Source: Actinomycetes bacterium (GTDB taxonomy: Bacteria; Actinomycetota; Acidimicrobiia; Acidimicrobiales; RAAP-2). Taken from it: DNA of 6,204 nt. Below, piece after piece: positions 1 to 5,733 of this stretch (its first letter is position 1; each line of letters opens with the position of its first letter). The notes beneath the pieces are model-generated. The model did no database searches. It saw only the letters and a list, made by a program, of their open reading frames with translations, and was not told the origin of the DNA. The position numbers and the translations under genes were made by a program. The stretch lies in contig JAJZSX010000155.1 in assembly GCA_021849435.1 (NCBI GenBank), positions 1-6,204 on the forward strand, in the 5' to 3' direction.

Positions 1-302
1 GAGAGATCTACGACCTGACCAACAACTTCCAGGCTCTGGACACCAAAGCCGGCAAGCACATCGACAACATGCACACGATCGTCGTGACCTGGATCACGTC
101 CGACGCACTCGGAGCGATCAACGACATCATGTATCTCTACAACCACCCAGGCGACGCCACGAAGATTGCCTCGCTACGCCGGCGCACCGCGCTGCTCAAC
201 CTCGAACACGCCCAGGCGATGGCCGAGTGGTCACGGGCCAACGCACTGCTCGGCGGCCGTCTCTACCCACTCAAGCTCGTCCAACTGCCCGCGGTTGCCT
301 AG
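1..302 (+). CDS. 3' fragment of an unrecognised protein (C-terminal 99 aa)
   Basis: An open frame enters from the left edge (first full codon at base 3) and ends at a TAG at 300-302, so this is the C-terminal part of a longer gene. An internal ATG at 69 need not be the start, because the frame is open upstream with equally gene-like content. The visible part is soluble-looking and rich in predicted helix. It begins EIYDLTNNF and contains an Arg/Leu/Ala-rich stretch (SLRRRTALLNLEHAQAMAEW) followed by a short tail, LVQLPAVA. There is no TM segment, no Cys and no motif I recognise. It converges with the oxidase operon with only 6 nt between stop codons, so it is probably transcribed separately. 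Function unknown; the coding call rests on the open frame, clean stop and gene-like composition. Confidence 0.6.
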   Translation, partial: EIYDLTNNFQALDTKAGKHIDNMHTIVVTWITSDALGAINDIMYLYNHPGDATKIASLRRRTALLNLEHAQAMAEWSRANALLGGRLYPLKLVQLPAVA

Positions 303-308
303 CGGCGA

Positions 309-1127
309 CTACGCCGATGCGTCAAAGGTGCCTCGGCTGCGCTGCTCGCGCACGAGCCTCGTCAGCTCCTCGTTGGGATCCTCTTCGGACTGCAGCCAGT
401 GGATGAGGTTCCAAAAGACCACCGGCATGAACGTCGCAGCCGACAGTAGCCACATCGAGCCGGCGGCCAGCTGCTGGTCGGCGAAGAGCGACAGTCCGTG
501 ACCCGGCACGTGGACGAATGCTCCGTACCACGAAACTTGGGACATGCCGTTGAGGTAGGCGATGATCCACACCGTCCACATCACAACCGCGGCGACGCCA
601 ATGCGAAAGGGCCGCGTGGTCGACGCGCTGACCGGCGGTGACTCCACGATGGTCAGCCACAGCCACACCCCGACCGCCACCAGGCTCAGTGACTCGAGAA
701 CGACGAGCCACCCGTGGTGCACGAGGGCGTTGACCGCCGGCACCGTGCGCCAGCCAATGATGAGGCCGAGGTACATCAAGCCCACGGTGAAGACGTGCAC
801 GTGTCCGCGGCGATGTCTTGCGCGCATCGCCATGCGATCCATGGCGCGCGGCGCCGTGGGCGAGACAATGGCGCCGTCGTCACCAACGCGATAGGGCTCG
901 CCCGAGGCGAGCCCTAAACGGTTCCACGGCGCACCAGTCACCAACAGTGCCGGCACCACCATGGCAATCAAACCGAACTGGACCGCCTGGGCAAACTCGT
1001 AGTGCCGGGCCCACGACGCCACGGGCGACACCACAGCAAGAAGCCACACGGCCACGCCGAGAACGGCCAGCACGTCGCGGAACCTCTCGAGCCCGTCAGC
1101 CGTACGGAGAGTCGCGCGCCGCGTCAC
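309..1127 (-). CDS. ctaG: CtaG-family (Caa3-type) cytochrome oxidase assembly protein, divergent
   Basis: A polytopic membrane protein of about 272 aa, likely involved in copper delivery or assembly of the oxidase encoded upstream. Hydrophobic segments lie at roughly residues 19-35, 45-66, 111-128, 137-160, 175-193 and 219-243, followed by a charged cytoplasmic tail. The family signature is clearest in VVSPVASWA (32-40), PALLVTGAPW (59-68) and ADQQLAAGSMW (216-226); these match the usual SPL...PPLLVLGAP and DQQLAGLIMW blocks of PF09678 as I remember them. I chose the GTG at 1127-1125 because it overlaps the TGA of the preceding small gene as GTGA. A TTG at 1157 would give 282 aa but would run 34 nt into the neighbour. 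Oddity: the His pair usual in the second block (HMVQH) reads QAVQF here (Gln47, Phe51), and the later LEH His reads LES (Ser146). Copper handling may therefore differ. Family call good; start moderately sure. Confidence 0.85.
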   Translation of the reverse strand: MTRRATLRTADGLERFRDVLAVLGVAVWLLAVVSPVASWARHYEFAQAVQFGLIAMVVPALLVTGAPWNRLGLASGEPYRVGDDGAIVSPTAPRAMDRMAMRARHRRGHVHVFTVGLMYLGLIIGWRTVPAVNALVHHGWLVVLESLSLVAVGVWLWLTIVESPPVSASTTRPFRIGVAAVVMWTVWIIAYLNGMSQVSWYGAFVHVPGHGLSLFADQQLAAGSMWLLSAATFMPVVFWNLIHWLQSEEDPNEELTRLVREQRSRGTFDASA

Positions 1128-1237
1128 TTCGAGGGACGACGTTGGAAGAATCCCCAAATAATGACGCCGAACAGCACGCCCAACAGAACTACCATCGTCT
1201 GGACCTGTGCGCCGATGTACCCGTCTGCACCTAGCAT
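1124..1237 (-). CDS. 37-aa single-TM protein, candidate small oxidase subunit
   Basis: An ATG at 1237-1235 opens 37 codons ending at TGA (1126-1124). The protein has a short polar N-terminus (MLGADGYIGAQVQ), one hydrophobic helix at about residues 14-31 (TMVVLLGVLFGVIIWGFF), and a positive tail, QRRPSK. The positive-inside rule puts the C-terminus in the cytoplasm. Support for translation: a TGAGG Shine-Dalgarno 5 nt before the ATG, the only gene-sized space between subunit III and CtaG, and a GTGA stop/start overlap with ctaG. Known oxidases carry similar one-helix subunits of about 30-50 aa, for example subunit IIa of Thermus ba3 and subunit IV of Paracoccus aa3, so a structural or assembly role in this complex is a reasonable inference. 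I see no sequence-level family match. The standard length cut-off for gene calling would miss it. Confidence 0.65.
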   Translation of the reverse strand: MLGADGYIGAQVQTMVVLLGVLFGVIIWGFFQRRPSK

Positions 1238-1242
1238 TTTGA

Positions 1243-1247
1243 CCTCA
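1243..1247 (-). promoter_or_regulatory. Shine-Dalgarno (TGAGG) of the 37-aa protein
   Basis: TGAGG on the minus strand lies 5 nt before the ATG at 1237. It supports that this very short frame is translated. No convincing promoter or terminator is visible in the 73-nt gap between subunit III and this gene. Confidence 0.5.
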
Positions 1248-1310
1248 TTCTCGTTTCACACACCTTTGGCTTACACCTTCTGACCACGACTGTCTCGTCG
1301 CCCGCCCCGC

Positions 1311-1964
1311 CTACATCAGGTAGAACAGCACCAAGAACAGCGTCGCGCCGAGGGCGATGAAGCCCCAGTTGTACGTCATGGAGGCGACGTTGGCCCGAAA
1401 CGACTGCGCCGAGGGACTCGAGGAGAGCTCCGCGCCCTCGCCCAACTCACGGCGCATGCGCAGACTTCGCGCCAAGGTCGTCTCCAGCCAATAGGTGCCC
1501 ACTGCAATCGTTCCGATATTCATCACGGCGTAGCCAATGAAGGTCGACGCGTAGCCACTCGAGCCCGGGTAAAAGGGAACGCGCGTGAACTCCCAGATCT
1601 GCAGGAAGAGCGCGATCAGACCAGAGGCCACGCCCGTCCAACCCGCGACCTGCCAGTCGGCAATCTCACCCTTGCGCAGGCGCCATTGGCCATAGATCGC
1701 GAGAATCGCGGTTAGAACCATGAAACCATAGATGAAGAAGCCGTAATACGTCGGCGCCGTGATGTGATTCGGACGCCAGAGCTCGGCGTTGTTGCTCGAA
1801 CGCAGGTAGAAGTACGCAAAGGCGAGCGACGCCAGCATAAAGGTATACATGCCGATGAACAGTCGACCCCCTGTCCACATGGCGCCGAGGTGCGAGCGCA
1901 GTTCGAACTCGCGCTCCTCCGGCGTCGCCAGGGCGTACTTGGATCCCTTGAAGGTGTCAGTCAT
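1311..1964 (-). CDS. ctaE: Heme-copper oxidase subunit III, short five-helix form
   Basis: Subunit III (COX3 family), a structural membrane subunit packed against subunit I. The 217-aa product has five predicted TM helices at about 35-55, 73-95, 106-125, 141-160 and 198-217, against seven in the long mitochondrial form. Short actinobacterial and caa3-type forms are similar in size. Recognisable blocks are AYFYLRS (50-56), LQIWEF (121-126) and a terminal FLVLFYLM. The ATG at 1964 is chosen over an upstream GTG-type start at 2033 because it has GGGAG 6 nt upstream and follows the subunit I stop by 13 nt; the earlier start would overlap ctaD by 56 nt. Oddity: the conserved Glu of the ASE-V-FF block, the DCCD-reactive Glu90 in bovine numbering, aligns with Tyr40. 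The usual terminal H-(F/W)-V-D-x-V-W block is also not kept. Family call confident; these losses make it divergent. Confidence 0.88.
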   Translation of the reverse strand: MTDTFKGSKYALATPEEREFELRSHLGAMWTGGRLFIGMYTFMLASLAFAYFYLRSSNNAELWRPNHITAPTYYGFFIYGFMVLTAILAIYGQWRLRKGEIADWQVAGWTGVASGLIALFLQIWEFTRVPFYPGSSGYASTFIGYAVMNIGTIAVGTYWLETTLARSLRMRRELGEGAELSSSPSAQSFRANVASMTYNWGFIALGATLFLVLFYLM

Positions 1965-1967
1965 TTT

Positions 1968-1975
1968 CCTCTCCC
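1968..1975 (-). promoter_or_regulatory. Shine-Dalgarno (GGGAGAGG) of subunit III
   Basis: A purine-rich GGGAGAGG sits between the subunit I stop and the ATG at 1964. Its GGGAG part is 6 nt from the ATG. It decides the start in favour of MTDTFKG rather than the longer N-terminal extension. Confidence 0.6.
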
Positions 1976-1977
1976 TG

Positions 1978-3936
1978 CTACGCCGGGTTGCTGGTGGACG
2001 AAGTGTCACTGGTGACCGAAGCCGGGCCACCAAAGTCGGCCAAAGCCGGAGCGTTGGCCTCGCTGTAGTGATACGGGTCCGTCATGATCACGGGGATCCG
2101 CTCGAAGTTGTGCACGGGAACGGGCGTCGCGGTCTGCCACTCGAGACCGAGCGACTCCCACGGATTGGCCGGCGCCTTCTCGGGGCTAATCCACATCGAG
2201 TAGACGAGGTTCCAGGCGAAGACGATGAACGACGCACCGAGCAGGAACGCACTGATCGACGAGAAATCATTGAGGCCCGTGAGGTTCGACGCGTAGGTAA
2301 AAACTCGACGGGGCTGACCTAGCAGACCGATGATGAACATCGGGAAGAAGGTCAGGTTGAAGAAGACAAACATCATCCAGAAGTGGACGAGGCCGATCTT
2401 CTTGTTCATCATCATTCCCGTCATCTTCGGCAGCCAGTAATACAAGCCGGCCATGAAGGCGAACAGTAGGCCACCCATGATCGTGTAGTGGAAGTGCGAG
2501 AGGACGAAGAATCCTCCGTGCACCGTCACGTTCACTGGCACGTCCGACAAGAACACGCCGGTCACGCCACCGATCAAGAAGTTGAAAAACACCGCCATCG
2601 CGAACAGCATGGGTATCTCGAAACGAACCTTCGCCCGATAGAGCGTTCCCATGCCGACCAGGAAGATAAATCCGGTCGGGATCGAGATGAGCTCGGTTGT
2701 GAGCATGAACAGCGGACGCATGTCCGGGTTGATTCCGCTCTGGAACAAGTGGTGCTGCCAGACAAAGAACGACAGCAGCGCTACGCCTATCATGCCCGCC
2801 GCAGCCACCTTGTAGGCAAAGAGCGGCTTTCGGGTGAAAACCGGCAAGATCTCGGCGACGATGCCGAATCCGGGCAGGGCCATGATGTACACCTCGGGGT
2901 GACCAAAGAACCAGAACAGGTTCTGCCACAGGTACGAGCTGCCCCCGTGCTCGTCAACGTAGAAGGCAGTCTGGACCGTCTTGTCGAGGATTCCGAAGAG
3001 TCCCGCGGAGAACAGCACCGGCGTGGCCAGAGTGAGCAGTGACGCCGTGGCCAAGATCGACCACACGAAGATTGGCACACGGCTCCAAGTCATTCCCGGG
3101 GCTCGGTAGTTAATGATCGAGACCGCGATGTTGAAGCCTGCGGCCATCATTCCCAAACCAATCACCGCGAACCCGAAGAGATACGAGATCATCCCGGGCC
3201 CGTTTTGGGTCTGCAACGGGGCATAGCCCGTCCACCCAGTGTTGAAACCACCGTAAGGCAAAGCCGAGAAGATGACCATGTAACCAGCCATGAAAATCCA
3301 AAAGCTGAACGCCTCGATGCGCGGGAACGCCATCTGGCGCGATCCGATCATCAAGGGGACCAGGTAGTTGCCCAACGGACCTACGATGATCGACGTCGCC
3401 ATCATCATCATGATCGTGCCGTGCTCGGAGACGATCTCGATGTAAGTTCCGGGACCAAACACGTGGGTCGTCGGGTTCAGCAGCTCGGTGCGAATCGCCA
3501 TGGCGAGAAGTCCACCGGTGAACATGAACAAGCACACGCCCACCACGTACTGCAGACCGACCACTTTGTGGTTGGTGCTGTAGCGGAAATACTTGCTCCA
3601 GCCCTCGACTTCAACCTCGGCCGGCGGCTCCTTGCCGATGATCTTGGCCAACGGGTAGTTCAGTGCCCCGATGCCCACCAGCCAGCCCAGCACCATGCCG
3701 GCCAGCGCGAGAGTGACGGCAATGGGGTTCTGGCCGCTGTTTGCGATCCACGGGTAGCTGCTCGATATGTAGTTACCGAACCAGTGGCCCAGGAGGTAAC
3801 CCAGGAATCCCCCCACGATCGCCGTGCCCAGGTGCTGGCTCATCCAGCCGGGGCGCTGCGTCCAGGGGATACCGGACGCGGTAGGTGGAGTCGCGCTGGA
3901 CGCCACTGCTGTCGGTCGTTCGGCGCTAATTGTCAT
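1978..3936 (-). CDS. ctaD: Heme-copper oxidase subunit I (A-family-like) with altered proton channels
   Basis: The catalytic subunit, expected to reduce O2 to water at heme a3/CuB in the membrane. It has 652 aa with about 14 TM helices: two extra N-terminal ones (about 37-56 and 71-91) before the standard twelve. Ligands visible: His172 and His483 (low-spin heme), His481 (heme a3), His346, His395 and His396 (CuB). Glu348 and Tyr350 are in GHPEVY; Tyr350 matches the His-crosslinked tyrosine of O2 reductases. Arg543-Arg544 (PRR) are kept. Unusual replacements against Paracoccus numbering: Asp124 is Gln201, Asn131 is Glu208, Ser291 is Ala361, Lys354 is Ile424 and Asp404 is Gly474; Glu415 is new in helix VIII. 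The His346-to-His395 and His395-to-Ile424 spacings equal those in Paracoccus, so the Lys loss is not an alignment slip. The start has CGGAG 8 nt upstream. An O2 reductase is the best call; an NO reductase of this superfamily is the alternative. Confidence 0.93.
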   Translation of the reverse strand: MTISAERPTAVASSATPPTASGIPWTQRPGWMSQHLGTAIVGGFLGYLLGHWFGNYISSSYPWIANSGQNPIAVTLALAGMVLGWLVGIGALNYPLAKIIGKEPPAEVEVEGWSKYFRYSTNHKVVGLQYVVGVCLFMFTGGLLAMAIRTELLNPTTHVFGPGTYIEIVSEHGTIMMMMATSIIVGPLGNYLVPLMIGSRQMAFPRIEAFSFWIFMAGYMVIFSALPYGGFNTGWTGYAPLQTQNGPGMISYLFGFAVIGLGMMAAGFNIAVSIINYRAPGMTWSRVPIFVWSILATASLLTLATPVLFSAGLFGILDKTVQTAFYVDEHGGSSYLWQNLFWFFGHPEVYIMALPGFGIVAEILPVFTRKPLFAYKVAAAGMIGVALLSFFVWQHHLFQSGINPDMRPLFMLTTELISIPTGFIFLVGMGTLYRAKVRFEIPMLFAMAVFFNFLIGGVTGVFLSDVPVNVTVHGGFFVLSHFHYTIMGGLLFAFMAGLYYWLPKMTGMMMNKKIGLVHFWMMFVFFNLTFFPMFIIGLLGQPRRVFTYASNLTGLNDFSSISAFLLGASFIVFAWNLVYSMWISPEKAPANPWESLGLEWQTATPVPVHNFERIPVIMTDPYHYSEANAPALADFGGPASVTSDTSSTSNPA

Positions 3937-4004
3937 CGCCCGATCTCCGTTTCTTTCGCTGCTTCGTTCTGGTCAGTCAAAGTCGTAGTTGTCGTCGGCA
4001 TCAT
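3933..4004 (-). CDS. Possible 23-codon linker ORF between subunits II and I
   Basis: This tiny frame starts at an ATG sharing one base with the subunit II stop (TGATG at 4006-4002) and ends in a TGA overlapping the subunit I ATG (ATGA at 3936-3933). It encodes a polar, Thr-rich peptide beginning MMPTTTTTL and ending ETEIGR, with no TM segment. It has no good Shine-Dalgarno of its own but could be translated by re-initiation after subunit II, keeping ribosomes moving to subunit I. Subunit I has its own CGGAG site, so the ORF may simply be chance. I favour a coupling role over a functional peptide, at low confidence. Confidence 0.25.
   Translation of the reverse strand: MMPTTTTTLTDQNEAAKETEIGR
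3945..3949 (-). promoter_or_regulatory. Shine-Dalgarno (CGGAG) of subunit I
   Basis: CGGAG on the minus strand lies 8 nt before the ATG at 3936, supporting the MTISAERP start and therefore the N-terminal extension of subunit I. Confidence 0.5.
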
Positions 4005-4996
4005 CACGACGCCGGCTGCTTGGCCCCGTAGGTTTCCACGGTGCTGTAGGGGGTAACGGTGCCGTCGGGGTAGTAACCACCGGCCGCCCCGTTGGCGTCC
4101 GGCGTGTAGGTCCACGCAAAGGGCGGCAGGTTCTTGGTGTTGGCCGCGTTGGCAGCCTCGGTGCTCGTCGCCCACTGTGTGAAGGCAGAAGGAGAGACGA
4201 CCGATCCGAAGTTGTACATCGCCCCGTGCCACAGTCCGCAAAGCTCCGAGCAGCGAACGGTGAAGTTTCCCGTCCCCTTGGTCTCAGTAAAGGCGACGTT
4301 ATTCACGCCCGGATTAGCGTCAGCCTTGACGCTTAGCTGGTAAGCCCAGAAACTGTGGATCACGTCGAGTGAAGTCACGTTGAAGGCGATCGTCGTGTTC
4401 GCCGGCAGCACCAGTTGCGAGGACTCAAATCCCCCAAAGGTGGGATAGCGATAGGTGAACTTCCACTGCTGACCGATGACCTGCACAGGCAGCACCTTCT
4501 CGCCACCGGGCTCACTCAAGATGCCCGTACCGGTTCCGTTGAGAGCCGCTGTTTCTGCTTGCGCAGCGCCGGCCGGCATCCATACCGGATTCGGACCTTC
4601 GCCACCGCCCGAGCCGTGATCCACGATCAGCGCAATGGTGCCAAAGGCCGCAAGGAAGAGCACCACGAAGGACGTGATCGAGATCCACAGCACCTGAGCT
4701 TTACGGTTGGACCTTGCCGCGGCGCCGCCCACGGGCTCAGGACCGTTTCGCTTGGCGCTCCAGTGGGTAATCGAATAACCCATGTAGACCCAGACGCCGA
4801 TCAACACGGGCAGGGCGATGACCATCAGGATGTTGAAGTCCATCTGGTTGTTCTTGGCTGTCTCGGTCAGGCGTCCCGGCGGCACGTGCGGGCCGACGAG
4901 GAACCAGAAGAGCAGGTCGGCGGCAACTGAAAGTACTACCCAGATCCCGGACATCTTGCGCAGGTCGCGCGGACTGTTAGAAGAAGTGTTCGCCAT
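4004..4996 (-). CDS. ctaC: Heme-copper oxidase subunit II with complete CuA site
   Basis: Subunit II accepts electrons, usually from cytochrome c or a blue copper protein, at a binuclear CuA centre on the outer face and passes them to subunit I. The product is 330 aa. Hydrophobic segments lie at about 15-35, 54-75 and 102-124, followed by a cupredoxin domain (about 165-280) and a Pro/Gly/Tyr-rich tail. All CuA ligands are present: His214 (DVIHSFW) and Cys249, Glu251, Cys253, His257 and Met260 in CSELCGLWHGAM. Trp178 (GQQWKF) matches the cytochrome c-side electron-entry Trp. The first hydrophobic segment is extra relative to the usual two-helix form; it could be an uncleaved anchor or a signal peptide, and there is no lipobox Cys. 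The K-channel entry Glu (LEIAW in classic enzymes) reads AQVLW (Gln101). The ATG at 4996 follows the preceding stop by 2 nt; a longer frame from 5095 would lie inside the upstream gene. Confidence 0.93.
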   Translation of the reverse strand: MANTSSNSPRDLRKMSGIWVVLSVAADLLFWFLVGPHVPPGRLTETAKNNQMDFNILMVIALPVLIGVWVYMGYSITHWSAKRNGPEPVGGAAARSNRKAQVLWISITSFVVLFLAAFGTIALIVDHGSGGGEGPNPVWMPAGAAQAETAALNGTGTGILSEPGGEKVLPVQVIGQQWKFTYRYPTFGGFESSQLVLPANTTIAFNVTSLDVIHSFWAYQLSVKADANPGVNNVAFTETKGTGNFTVRCSELCGLWHGAMYNFGSVVSPSAFTQWATSTEAANAANTKNLPPFAWTYTPDANGAAGGYYPDGTVTPYSTVETYGAKQPAS

Positions 4997-4998
4997 GA

Positions 4999-5682
4999 TT
5001 AACGCACCACGTCCAAGAAGCCACCCATGTAATTCTGCGCTGACATTCCGCCTCCGTTTCCGTACAGGTACCCAAGGCCACACGGAACGAAGCACTGCCA
5101 GTTGTAGTTACCGGGTCCCGGGGTCTTGAAACTGAACGTGATCGTGTTGTGTGGCCACTTCGACGTCAGGCAGGGGCCCGCGCCGCAGATGTTGTTGCCC
5201 GCTACCCCCGGCAGAGGGACGACAATGCCCAGTGCCGGTACCGCGAAGGTGTGACCGACCCCGGCACCCGAGTAGGAATCGAAAACCGAGTAAGCGGTTC
5301 CGTTGAGAGAAGCCGAGCCCCCCGTCGTTCCCTCGACCTGACCCCACTGCTGGTTGCGTAGCGGGCTACCCGAGTCGAACTGTTCGATGGTCATGTTGAC
5401 GACGGTGTTTGCCGGCAGCTTCCAGGTGTTGTCCTGGACCCACTGACCCGTGTGCGGGTCCTTGGTCAGATAGGACACCCATGAAGGGTGCGGACCGAAG
5501 CCAATGGCCCCGACGGTCTCGACCGTAAGATTGACAGGTTGTCCTGCAGACTGTGTATTCGTAAAGTTCATTTCCCCGCCTGGCGTGCCGGGGGTGAGGT
5601 AGACGGCAACCGCCCACACCACGAGTCCGACTGCGACCAAGAAGAGTCCGAGACTTATCGCCAGTCTCCCTCCCTTTGACAT
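4999..5682 (-). CDS. Membrane-anchored cupredoxin-like protein with incomplete copper site
   Basis: First gene of the oxidase operon, 227 aa. One N-terminal TM helix (about 8-29) anchors an extracellular beta-rich domain. The cupredoxin pattern is visible as GHTFAVPALGI (143-152, His144), the PGPGNYNWQCFVPCG block (188-202, Cys197 and Cys201) and a closing MGGFLDVV strand (219-226). This resembles the C-terminal half of subunit II or a sulfocyanin-like domain. However, the His that normally follows the Cys, in both CuA (CxExCxxxH) and type-1 sites (CxxPGH), is absent: the loop runs on as GLGYLYGNGGGM. Cys166 and Cys171 form a second pair, possibly a disulfide. It may be an accessory subunit II-like module, a carrier or docking protein with an unusual metal site, or a metal-free structural subunit. 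The start has GAGGAG 6 nt upstream, and the stop is 2 nt before subunit II, so the two are probably made together. Confidence 0.8.
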   Translation of the reverse strand: MSKGGRLAISLGLFLVAVGLVVWAVAVYLTPGTPGGEMNFTNTQSAGQPVNLTVETVGAIGFGPHPSWVSYLTKDPHTGQWVQDNTWKLPANTVVNMTIEQFDSGSPLRNQQWGQVEGTTGGSASLNGTAYSVFDSYSGAGVGHTFAVPALGIVVPLPGVAGNNICGAGPCLTSKWPHNTITFSFKTPGPGNYNWQCFVPCGLGYLYGNGGGMSAQNYMGGFLDVVR

Positions 5683-5688
5683 ACACCA

Positions 5689-5694
5689 CTCCTC
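5689..5694 (-). promoter_or_regulatory. Shine-Dalgarno (GAGGAG) at the head of the oxidase operon
   Basis: GAGGAG lies 6 nt before the ATG at 5682 and is the strongest ribosome-binding site in the window, as expected for the first gene of the operon. Confidence 0.65.
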
Positions 5695-5704
5695 GCGACG
5701 ACGC

Positions 5705-5718
5705 GTTTCTTGTGAAAC
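5705..5718. repeat. Short dyad GTTTC-TTGT-GAAAC in the divergent intergenic region
   Basis: A perfect 5-bp inverted repeat with a 4-nt centre lies in the roughly 80-bp space shared by the oxidase operon (leftward) and the small membrane-protein gene (rightward). Its place fits an operator or transcript hairpin, but five pairs is short and could occur by chance. I could not place convincing -10/-35 boxes for either direction. Confidence 0.3.
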
Positions 5719-5733
5719 TCGAAAGGAACAGTA

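Noticed and set aside
562..1283. Overlapping rightward frames opposite ctaG
   Set aside because: Shadows of ctaG; no ribosome sites or recognisable domains.
2267..2929. 220-aa leftward frame inside subunit I
   Set aside because: Same strand, different frame from the real gene; Arg/His-rich low-quality composition typical of high-GC shadows.
1978..3936. Subunit I as a decayed or non-functional gene
   Set aside because: The full-length frame and all heme and CuB ligands plus the HPEVY Tyr are intact; the changes are confined to specific proton-path positions.
3205..4056. Long rightward open frame (283 aa) opposite subunit I
   Set aside because: Antisense shadow of a strongly supported oxidase gene; the product is His/Arg/Gln-rich with no family motif.
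4999..5095. N-terminal extension of subunit II (start at 5095)
   Set aside because: It would overlap the cupredoxin gene by 97 nt and adds an Arg-rich non-homologous stretch; ATG at 4996 gives a normal junction.
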